The notes under the pieces are model-generated. The model saw nothing but the letters and a program-made list of their open reading frames with translations, did no database searches and was not told the origin of the DNA. Made by a program: the position numbers and the translations under genes. This document shows, in pieces, positions 1 through 7,760 of a stretch of DNA of 64,000 nucleotides. Origin of the DNA: Candidatus Aminicenantota bacterium (GTDB lineage: Bacteria > Acidobacteriota > Aminicenantia > Aminicenantales > Saccharicenantaceae); the NCBI GenBank assembly GCA_014360005.1, contig JACIYI010000003.1, positions 178,361 through 242,360 on the forward strand, written 5' to 3'. How positions within the stretch are numbered: position 1 is the first letter of the stretch; every line of letters starts with the position of its first letter.

Positions 1-125
1 TGCGACAGGAGACAATAGAACACCGATTTTTGCAAATGGATCCCCCGACCTTTAAGGTACCTGTGGACCCGGTTCAATCTTCTGTCATCTTTAATGTCAT
101 AGGCAATTAAATAGGTACTTTTCAT
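1..125 (-). CDS. cas2: Second Cas2 (N-terminal part, cut by window edge)
   Basis: Translating the minus strand from the ATG at 125 gives about 41 residues beginning MKSTYLIAYDIKDD, followed by RRLNRVHRYLKG and a QKSVFYC segment. This is the typical first beta-strand and helix of Cas2, including the conserved Asp after YLIAY. The frame runs off the left edge, so the protein is incomplete here. Its ATG overlaps the TGA of the cas1-like gene before it (ATGA), so the two are probably translationally coupled. It is clearly different from the complete Cas2 at 1888-2172 and gives the locus two cas2 genes. The Cas2 identity is well supported. Its function as a partner of the degenerate Cas1 is inference. 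Confidence 0.85.
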   Translation of the reverse strand, partial: MKSTYLIAYDIKDDRRLNRVHRYLKGRGIHLQKSVFYCLLS

Positions 126-934
126 GTCTGAAGTTCCCTCACTAAATTAAAGAAATCATCAATAATCTTATTAATTTCCCCTACTAATAAATCCCGCTTA
201 TTTTCAAACCTGTGGACAATATTTTTATGCCCGTCTATCGTTAACTCGACTTGTCTTCCTTCCTTTTGAAAGAAAGACTGAAAATTATTTTGTTTGAAAA
301 ACATAATGGCTTGTTCATCAGCCTTTGCCTCTAAAATGTAGCCCATATCCAGCACAAAACCAAAATTTGCTCTCCTGAAGTAACCCCCCACATGTAAATC
401 CAATTTGGCTTTTAATAAATTCTCAATGATAAGACCTCTCAAAAGGTAGCTAATAGTATTTTTTACAAGAAACCAGTACGCTAAATCTTTCGGCATAAAT
501 TTCCGCAATAGTATCTTATAATCTCCTTCGCCAATCTCATTTTTAATCCTTTCATGAGGCAAAAATCTCTTTATTAATCTCAACTGAAGATAATTTCTGT
601 ATGTTTCGAGCCAATCCATGTACCGCTTGATGTTATAGTTATTCTCCAGTATGACCCTCTGTTCCTTATAATACTTGGGTAATCTATGATTGTAGGGCAA
701 TAAAGCTGTTCTATCCTTGCCAGATTTAGTCGCGATTATCAGAGGAATGTTATGCTTAGCAAAAGCTAAAATTGCTGTGCTGCTAATTTTTATATGTCCA
801 ACCAAAAATACCCTGCTGATAAGCCTTAAGGGTATTCTCTGCCCCGCCTTCATCGGCCTTTCAATCCAGAGAGAGGGACCATCTATTGTGGCAGTAATAC
901 GATAATTTTCAAAAAGATAAAGGGTCCTACCCAT
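122..934 (-). CDS. Divergent Cas1-like protein, probably catalytically impaired
   Basis: This 270-residue protein has the Cas1 layout: an N-terminal beta-rich half (GRTLYLFENYRI, with an HNIPLIIAT segment) and a helical C-terminal half. It sits directly after a canonical cas1, overlapping it by 8 nt, and before a second cas2. Aligned by eye to its neighbour, the first catalytic Glu seems kept (E136 in GEGDYK) and one Asp is kept (D196 in VLDMGY). The metal-binding His of the GFxH motif is replaced by Phe (F186 in GGYFRR), and the acidic residue three positions after the Asp is Tyr. In canonical Cas1 these residues bind the metal used for integration, so this copy may be structural, regulatory or a heteromeric partner. 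The alignment was made without software, so individual residue assignments need checking. Confidence 0.75.
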   Translation of the reverse strand: MGRTLYLFENYRITATIDGPSLWIERPMKAGQRIPLRLISRVFLVGHIKISSTAILAFAKHNIPLIIATKSGKDRTALLPYNHRLPKYYKEQRVILENNYNIKRYMDWLETYRNYLQLRLIKRFLPHERIKNEIGEGDYKILLRKFMPKDLAYWFLVKNTISYLLRGLIIENLLKAKLDLHVGGYFRRANFGFVLDMGYILEAKADEQAIMFFKQNNFQSFFQKEGRQVELTIDGHKNIVHRFENKRDLLVGEINKIIDDFFNLVRELQT

Positions 935-1871
935 TGAGTATCCTCCTGGCTAAAATTTGGACTCTTTCTTTCCAAATTGGCCGATTGTCCCGGGCCCATT
1001 CTTCATATTTCTCAAAGAATTTTTTTCTGCTCGCTTTTTTTAAATAACAACCCGGTTGGCCGTCCGTTTCAATATAAGCGAAATTGCTCTCTCTAAGAAT
1101 TTTCTCGTGAATTAAGTCAAAAACAAAGCGGTCTACATCTGGTCTAAAAGGCTCTACCAGGTCGCAAGCCAGCGATTCACGTCCATAATCAAAGGAATGA
1201 TAAAAACCGATGGTCGGGTCCAGACCAATTACTTCAACCTCTCTGACCAATTCATAATGGAGCAAGGTATAGCTTAAAGATAATAACGAGTTGACTGGAT
1301 CAGTTGGTGGACGCCTAATCCTGTTCTTGAAATTTAATGAAGGGGGGAAAACCAGGCTTAAGGCTTTAAAATAGCTGTTGGCGGCGCTTCCTTCGAATCC
1401 TCTGATTGAATCTATGTTATCTAACCTGATAACTTCTTCCCGAATAGCTTCTATGGATTTTATTGAGTTAGATATTTCGTATTTGAAATCAGGCCTGAGG
1501 TCTTTTAACTCAGAAAGGAGCGAAATTTGTCGGCTGAGCTTGGCTTCAACTAATTCCCTGGCAAATACGAGACAAAACGGGCCAAGGCTTTTTTCATACT
1601 GTTTCAGCCTTAAAAGACCGTTACGATGAAGTCTGCCGTGCAGCATACCCCTAAAAGCTAAACGCCTGCCTGAGAGAAATATTACCGAGACATTATTTAC
1701 ACAAAGCTTATGGAGAACGGATGTTTCAAGACAAAGCTTACCAATAATTATCACTCTCTCCAATGGCTGAATAGGTGCTGAACCTTCTCTGTTTGCGTTT
1801 AAATAGAAAACTAATGAATTTCCTTCAACCTTGATTTCTAAATCTTGACGATCAATATAAAGGCTTCCCAT
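927..1871 (-). CDS. cas1: CRISPR-associated endonuclease/integrase Cas1
   Basis: Cas1 integrates new spacers at the leader end of the array as a complex with Cas2. The 314-residue protein has the normal length and all expected catalytic positions: E160 (FEGSAANSYF), H225 (GLDPTIGFYH) and D237/E240 (CDLVEPFRP). The arrangement GFYH-SFDYGRESLACDLVEPFRPDVD is textbook Cas1. It starts 16 bp after the cas2 stop and its own stop overlaps the start of the second cas1-like gene, so it belongs to a leftward cas2-cas1-cas1'-cas2' operon. No reverse transcriptase domain is fused to it. It lies on the leader-distal side of the array as I orient the array. Family assignment is secure. Confidence 0.96.
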   Translation of the reverse strand: MGSLYIDRQDLEIKVEGNSLVFYLNANREGSAPIQPLERVIIIGKLCLETSVLHKLCVNNVSVIFLSGRRLAFRGMLHGRLHRNGLLRLKQYEKSLGPFCLVFARELVEAKLSRQISLLSELKDLRPDFKYEISNSIKSIEAIREEVIRLDNIDSIRGFEGSAANSYFKALSLVFPPSLNFKNRIRRPPTDPVNSLLSLSYTLLHYELVREVEVIGLDPTIGFYHSFDYGRESLACDLVEPFRPDVDRFVFDLIHEKILRESNFAYIETDGQPGCYLKKASRKKFFEKYEEWARDNRPIWKERVQILARRILNG

Positions 1872-1887
1872 GGCCGCTGTTACTCCA

Positions 1888-2172
1888 TTAATCTATGTAA
1901 AAATAGGAAGGGTCGCGAGGCAAAAGAGCAATTCCTAAGGGCACTATGCGGGCACGTCTGTCTACTTGAAAGATATGAACCCGGTCTTCATCTTCATCTA
2001 TTAAGCCTTTAAGCTCATCGGCTATGTAAGCTAGCTCGCTATCTGTTAAAAAACACTCATAAACAGATTTTTGCCCTCCGGTGCTGTAACCCTTTAGAAA
2101 TAATCTGACCCGGTTAAGTCGTTTATCTTCCGTAATATCATAGGCAATAATATAAAGTTTTCTCCCTGCCAT
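1888..2172 (-). CDS. cas2: CRISPR-associated protein Cas2
   Basis: Cas2 dimers bridge two Cas1 dimers in spacer acquisition. The sequence MAGRKLYIIAYDITEDKRLN with a following KGYSTGGQKSVYECF segment is the standard Cas2 N-terminus, and the C-terminus (VHIFQVDRRARIV) is also typical. I place the start at the ATG at 2172 (94 residues), not at the upstream in-frame ATG at 2193. The inner ATG has an AGAAGG ribosome-binding site about 5 nt upstream, and Cas2 proteins begin just before the first beta-strand. It is the first gene of the adaptation operon. The probable promoter and double-palindrome operator lie at 2180-2260. Confidence 0.95.
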   Translation of the reverse strand: MAGRKLYIIAYDITEDKRLNRVRLFLKGYSTGGQKSVYECFLTDSELAYIADELKGLIDEDEDRVHIFQVDRRARIVPLGIALLPRDPSYFYID

Positions 2173-2237
2173 TGTCCTTCTGCCTGAATACAATTTCTAT
2201 TTAAATAATGGGGCACAGAAAGCGAAAATTCAATAAA

Positions 2238-2260
2238 AGAAACGTTTCGGAAATGTTTCT
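2238..2260 (-). promoter_or_regulatory. Double-palindrome operator upstream of cas2-cas1
   Basis: Two tandem 10-bp near-palindromes, GAAACGTTTC (2239-2248) and GAAATGTTTC (2250-2259), are separated by one base. Read on the minus strand, the perfect half is nearest the gene. Five bases after it comes a TTGAAT -35-like box, then a weak -10 candidate (CATTAT) about 17 bp on. The same element recurs at 7708-7728 and 16004-16024. Recurrence in front of three transcription units is direct observation. Binding by a regulator is inference. Confidence 0.7.
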
Positions 2261-3070
2261 TTTTTAGGGAAGAAAGCAGTTTTACACGAAGAGATCTTAT
2301 CTGGGCACAAGTCGCAATCCCTTCTTATTCAGAGGTCCTATTCCTACGAGGAAGAAGAAAAGGGGGTATGACTTCGGTCATGGTCGCAATCCCTTCTTAT
2401 TCAGAGGTCCTATTCCTACAGGGCGAAAATTTCGCCATCGGAATTCGGAACTCGGTCGCAATCCCTTCTTATTCAGAGGTCCTATTCCTACTTTTAAGGA
2501 TTAAAAAACAAGACGTTTTGAGCAGTCGCAATCCCTTCTTATTCAGAGGTCCTATTCCTACCAACCCGTTTTAACGGGTTGTAGGTAGGGACGGGCTGTC
2601 GCAATCCCTTCTTATTCAGAGGTCCTATTCCTACCAGCCTGGTGGTCTACCTCCAGGGCTGCACGGGGGTCGCAATCCCTTCTTATTCAGAGGTCCTATT
2701 CCTACTGAGACCCGGGACCCGGAGGAAGAGGAAGAGGCGGAGTCGCAATCCCTTCTTATTCAGAGGTCCTATTCCTACGAGCATTCTTCACATCACAATC
2801 GGAAATATCGGCATTGGTCGCAATCCCTTCTTATTCAGAGGTCCTATTCCTACTAAGCGGATTCGGCTTATATCGCTGAAAGTGACGACGGGTCGCAATC
2901 CCTTCTTATTCAGAGGTCCTATTCCTACAAGTGGGCCTATAAAAAGAATGGGGTAAAGGGTCGCAATCCCTTCTTATTCAGAGGTCCTATTCCTACTGGA
3001 TGGTGTTTATAATCCTATTGAAGGGGAAGATGGGTCGCAATCCCTTCTTATTCAGAGGTCCTATTCCTAC

Positions 3071-3247
3071 TGAATTGGTTGAGGAAGATTAGCTTGGTAA
3101 CCAAGTCGCAATCCCTTCTTATTCAGAGGTCCTATTCCTACAGGGCGAAAATTTCGCCATCGGAATTCGGAACTCGGTCGCAATCCCTTCTTATTCAGAG
3201 GTCCTATTCCTACTCGATGCTAGAGTGATTAGCTGCGATGAATGTGA
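3071..3247. repeat. Three-spacer block, copy 1
   Basis: Spacers at 3071, 3142 and 3214 with their intervening repeats form a 177-bp unit. The same three spacers occur in the same order at 4587-4763. The middle spacer also occurs alone at 2420-2454. This is a segmental duplication inside the array, most simply explained by unequal recombination between repeats. Confidence 0.97.
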
Positions 3248-4157
3248 GTCGCAATCCCTTCTTATTCAGAGGTCCTATTCCTACTGGGCGACATAGAAAT
3301 ATATCAATAATAGCAGTTTCCGTCGCAATCCCTTCTTATTCAGAGGTCCTATTCCTACCTGGGTTAGATGTGGATAAGATAAAAGCCAAAGGTCGCAATC
3401 CCTTCTTATTCAGAGGTCCTATTCCTACAGGAAACCTTGATCACTATGATGAAAAAAGGAAAAGATGTCGCAATCCCTTCTTATTCAGAGGTCCTATTCC
3501 TACAAAAAGTGTTGGATAGGATAGAACAGGAAACGACTGTCGCAATCCCTTCTTATTCAGAGGTCCTATTCCTACGACGTTTTTTCAAGAGCTTTTGAAT
3601 CTTGAGAAAGAAGTCGCAATCCCTTCTTATTCAGAGGTCCTATTCCTACCAGGCTCTCAGCCCGGAATATCTGGGCTGGGGGGTCGTCGCAATCCCTTCT
3701 TATTCAGAGGTCCTATTCCTACGAGAGAAGATGAGAGAAAAAGAATCTCAAGAAAAAAGTCGCAATCCCTTCTTATTCAGAGGTCCTATTCCTACAATGA
3801 GTCAAGTTTTGACTTTGATGTGATACTGGGTCGCAATCCCTTCTTATTCAGAGGTCCTATTCCTACGAATTCAGCTCATCGATTGAGGGCGAAAATTTCG
3901 GTCGCAATCCCTTCTTATTCAGAGGTCCTATTCCTACAAAAGCCAGCGCGGGGGTTCGCGCTGGTAAAGGCACGTCGCAATCCCTTCTTATTCAGAGGTC
4001 CTATTCCTACATAGCTCACCAGTATCCGTTCTGAAACCAAATTCACCACGTCGCAATCCCTTCTTATTCAGAGGTCCTATTCCTACAAACATTGGATATT
4101 AATTGACTTATTAAGGTTGGGTCGCAATCCCTTCTTATTCAGAGGTCCTATTCCTAC

Positions 4158-4260
4158 CAGGGATTTGGGTCTAAAGTATGTCGTAGAGCAGTCGCAATCC
4201 CTTCTTATTCAGAGGTCCTATTCCTACCAGGGATTTGGGTCTAAAGTATGTCGTAGAGCA
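4158..4260. repeat. Tandemly duplicated single spacer
   Basis: The 33-nt spacer at 4158-4190 (beginning CAGGGATTTGGG) is repeated exactly at 4228-4260 with one repeat between. A one-unit slippage or unequal crossover would produce this. Confidence 0.97.
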
Positions 4261-4586
4261 GTCGCAATCCCTTCTTATTCAGAGGTCCTATTCCTACAAA
4301 GCCTTCAAAATTTTATTCAGGAATGATGAGGGGGAGTCGCAATCCCTTCTTATTCAGAGGTCCTATTCCTACGTCGTCGTCGAATACAGAGTCGGCGGCG
4401 GATATGTCTGTCGCAATCCCTTCTTATTCAGAGGTCCTATTCCTACTCTATTGGAGGTGCATTATGGCACAGGAAAAATGTCGCAATCCCTTCTTATTCA
4501 GAGGTCCTATTCCTACCGGAGAAAAAGCAGATGGCTCTGAGGAATTCTGGTCGCAATCCCTTCTTATTCAGAGGTCCTATTCCTAC

Positions 4587-4763
4587 TGAATTGGTTGAGG
4601 AAGATTAGCTTGGTAACCAAGTCGCAATCCCTTCTTATTCAGAGGTCCTATTCCTACAGGGCGAAAATTTCGCCATCGGAATTCGGAACTCGGTCGCAAT
4701 CCCTTCTTATTCAGAGGTCCTATTCCTACTCGATGCTAGAGTGATTAGCTGCGATGAATGTGA
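4587..4763. repeat. Three-spacer block, copy 2
   Basis: This is the second copy of the 177-bp block at 3071-3247, with spacers at 4587, 4658 and 4730. By eye it is identical to copy 1 over its full length. About 1.3 kb of array lies between the two copies. Confidence 0.97.
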
Positions 4764-6896
4764 GTCGCAATCCCTTCTTATTCAGAGGTCCTATTCCTAC
4801 GGTCGCCGGCAATAAGATCGTAGTCGGCGGTGAGTCGCAATCCCTTCTTATTCAGAGGTCCTATTCCTACCCGAGAGTTTCGGCGGTGCAATCGCTCAGC
4901 TGAGTCGCAATCCCTTCTTATTCAGAGGTCCTATTCCTACACAGACCTTAGAGAATTGGAAAAGGAAATGGGTCGGAGGTCGCAATCCCTTCTTATTCAG
5001 AGGTCCTATTCCTACAGGAGACATCGAGGCCGGTCAAGATATATGGGCAAGGTCGCAATCCCTTCTTATTCAGAGGTCCTATTCCTACTAGGGCTGGTAA
5101 GATTCCGGTCCCTTAAAGCCAGTCGCAATCCCTTCTTATTCAGAGGTCCTATTCCTACAGTGTGCCGAGTGTAGCGGATGTGATTGAACAGGCGGTCGCA
5201 ATCCCTTCTTATTCAGAGGTCCTATTCCTACAAAGGAGGTACAAAATGAAAATAATCGATGTGAAGGAAGTCGCAATCCCTTCTTATTCAGAGGTCCTAT
5301 TCCTACATGGCCAGGCACTACATCCGGGCTTATATAATAGTCGCAATCCCTTCTTATTCAGAGGTCCTATTCCTACGTAGAAATGCTTTCTATTATGGCG
5401 TTGACTAAAGGTCGCAATCCCTTCTTATTCAGAGGTCCTATTCCTACTATATTATGGGTGTATCAAGGAGGTACAAGATGAAAAGTCGCAATCCCTTCTT
5501 ATTCAGAGGTCCTATTCCTACCAAAGGAGATGGAGGGTAATTTGCCAAAAGAGGTGGTGTCGCAATCCCTTCTTATTCAGAGGTCCTATTCCTACAACAA
5601 GGAGGTATGAGATGATTAATGAAAGCAAGTCGCAATCCCTTCTTATTCAGAGGTCCTATTCCTACTAGAGTTTCAACGGTGGGTAAAGAGATGGTTTGAA
5701 GTCGCAATCCCTTCTTATTCAGAGGTCCTATTCCTACCCGACAGAGATAGTCATAAACGATACCGGAGACGAGGTGTCGCAATCCCTTCTTATTCAGAGG
5801 TCCTATTCCTACTGATGTGCGGGGGGCTTTTGGGTTCTTGAAGTTCTGTCGCAATCCCTTCTTATTCAGAGGTCCTATTCCTACTAGTTGTCCGAACTGC
5901 CAAAGGCAGGATTTGTGGGTGTCGCAATCCCTTCTTATTCAGAGGTCCTATTCCTACCGGGCGTGAGCTCGGCTTACCACCAGTTGCCGCTGTCGCAATC
6001 CCTTCTTATTCAGAGGTCCTATTCCTACTCATCTCGCTGAAGGTAACAACTGTCGAGGACTGGTTGTCGCAATCCCTTCTTATTCAGAGGTCCTATTCCT
6101 ACGCGGGCCAAGGAGATAAAAATGGAAGAAAGAACAAGTCGCAATCCCTTCTTATTCAGAGGTCCTATTCCTACTTAAAAAGGAAGCGATTGTTAACAAT
6201 CGCTTCAAGTCGCAATCCCTTCTTATTCAGAGGTCCTATTCCTACAAGGCCGCCCTAAACGCAAACCTGATAGACAAGCGTCGCAATCCCTTCTTATTCA
6301 GAGGTCCTATTCCTACCTTGCTGTTGGCCAGAGTGAATCATATCTGTAAGCCTTCGTCGCAATCCCTTCTTATTCAGAGGTCCTATTCCTACAGCAGGCT
6401 TTGCTTCGGGAGTTCGGTTCGCTGAAGTCGCAATCCCTTCTTATTCAGAGGTCCTATTCCTACTATGAGAGGCGTAAAGCCAACGGCGAACTCATGAGTC
6501 GCAATCCCTTCTTATTCAGAGGTCCTATTCCTACCTCCGATAGTGGTGAAGAAGCGAGGATAAACATGACGGGTCGCAATCCCTTCTTATTCAGAGGTCC
6601 TATTCCTACTGGAGCTCAGAGAAAAAATCAAAAAGGAGGTTGAGGTCGCAATCCCTTCTTATTCAGAGGTCCTATTCCTACTAGGATTCTGGTTGGGTAT
6701 GGCTTTAAGGGCAAGTTGTCGCAATCCCTTCTTATTCAGAGGTCCTATTCCTACTGGAAAGGCACATGGTTCACCCTGCAGGATTTGTCGCAATCCCTTC
6801 TTATTCAGAGGTCCTATTCCTACAAAAACAACTTATTGAAAAGCTCAGACGCTTCAAGGGTCGCAATCCCTTCTTATTCAGAGGTCCTATTCCTAC

Positions 6897-6931
6897 GCGG
6901 CCTCCTGCAGGTAATTCATCAGGGCCGAAAG
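6897..6931. other. Self-matching spacer
   Basis: This 35-nt spacer (GCGGCCTCCT...GGGCCGAAAG) is identical over its full length to 31451-31485 in this window, inside the acyl-ACP thioesterase gene. On the + strand the spacer has the same orientation as the chromosomal + strand, which is the non-coding strand of that gene. A leftward crRNA would therefore have the sense sequence of the mRNA and could not base-pair with it. Confidence 0.95.
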
Positions 6932-7625
6932 GTCGCAATCCCTTCTTATTCAGAGGTCCTATTCCTACTCAGAAATCTTTATCGGATTATTTCCAACAGA
7001 CTTCTTGTCGCAATCCCTTCTTATTCAGAGGTCCTATTCCTACGCCTTAGAATGGCTAAATTGCCAAAAGGTGACCCAGTCGCAATCCCTTCTTATTCAG
7101 AGGTCCTATTCCTACCGGGCCGAGTGCCCCTTCTGTGGAACGGTGGCACCAGTCGCAATCCCTTCTTATTCAGAGGTCCTATTCCTACTACCGGTGCCCT
7201 GTTCTGAACCGATGGGAGTGCCGTTTGTCGCAATCCCTTCTTATTCAGAGGTCCTATTCCTACTTAATCTTTTTGGCAATCGGCGCGATTGGACTCGTCG
7301 CAATCCCTTCTTATTCAGAGGTCCTATTCCTACTAAGGGAATACAAAGAATCCCGTGGACTTACAGTCGCAATCCCTTCTTATTCAGAGGTCCTATTCCT
7401 ACTGAAAAAAATTAAAAAAATATTTGACAAATTAAATAATAAGTCGCAATCCCTTCTTATTCAGAGGTCCTATTCCTACAAAGGAGAAAAAAATGAGAAT
7501 GATAGTTGTCAGGAACAGGTCGCAATCCCTTCTTATTCAGAGGTCCTATTCCTACTGAAAAGATTACCAAGCAGGAATTTCTTTCCAGGTCGCAATCCCT
7601 TCTTATTCAGAGGTCCTATTCCTAC

Positions 7626-7760
7626 TGCGAGCCTTTATAACTTCTTTATTATCAACATAATACAAAGCCCCTTGACAAGATTTTTCATAACTCGCCGAGT
7701 TTACGAAGAAACGTTTCCGAAATGTTTCTTTTTCTGCCAAATTCAAGACTTGTTTAAAGC
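7626..7760 (-). promoter_or_regulatory. Putative array leader and promoter
   Basis: This 135-bp A+T-rich stretch separates the last repeat from the cas6 stop. On the minus strand it contains the double palindrome (7708-7728), then TTGTCA and, about 18-19 bp later, GATAAT, which could serve as -35 and -10 boxes reading into the array. No open frame is evident. Its position next to intact repeats and its promoter-like content favour a leader. The exact transcription start is not determinable by reading. Confidence 0.6.
7708..7728 (-). promoter_or_regulatory. Double-palindrome operator in the array leader
   Basis: GAAACGTTTC (7708-7717), one C, then GAAATGTTTC (7719-7728). This matches the site before cas2 except for the single central base. 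It lies 82 bp from the first leader-side repeat and in the same orientation as the other two sites. Confidence 0.7.

Larger units (their letters stand above)
2311..7625 (-). CRISPR. CRISPR array, 74 repeats of 37 bp and 73 spacers
   Basis: The repeat reads GTCGCAATCCCTTC...CCTATTCCTAC on the + strand. I counted 74 copies, all 37 bp and apparently identical, the first at 2311-2347 and the last at 7589-7625. Spacers are 31-40 bp, mostly 33-38. About 68 are unique, because one spacer occurs three times (2420, 3142, 4658) and three others twice. I infer leftward transcription for four reasons. The minus-strand repeat ends in ATTGCGAC, which resembles the common ATTGAAAC-type 5' handle. All cas genes and the shared operators point left. 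A promoter-like leader lies on the right. Spacers carrying ribosome-binding site plus ATG read forward on the + strand, so leftward crRNAs would be antisense to mRNA. No degenerate terminal repeat is seen at either end. Open reading frames across the array are artefacts of the repeat. Confidence 0.98.

Noticed and set aside
927..1871. Reverse transcriptase-Cas1 fusion as an explanation for gene-start spacers
   Set aside because: Cas1 is of normal length, with no reverse transcriptase motif, and no such gene lies in the window. RNA-derived acquisition is not supported by what is visible.
2311..7625. Rightward (+ strand) transcription of the array
   Set aside because: It would need a leader at 2194-2310, which is the cas2 promoter region. 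It would make the self-matching spacer antisense to host mRNA, and the gene-start spacers would give sense, non-targeting crRNAs. Leftward reading explains all of these.
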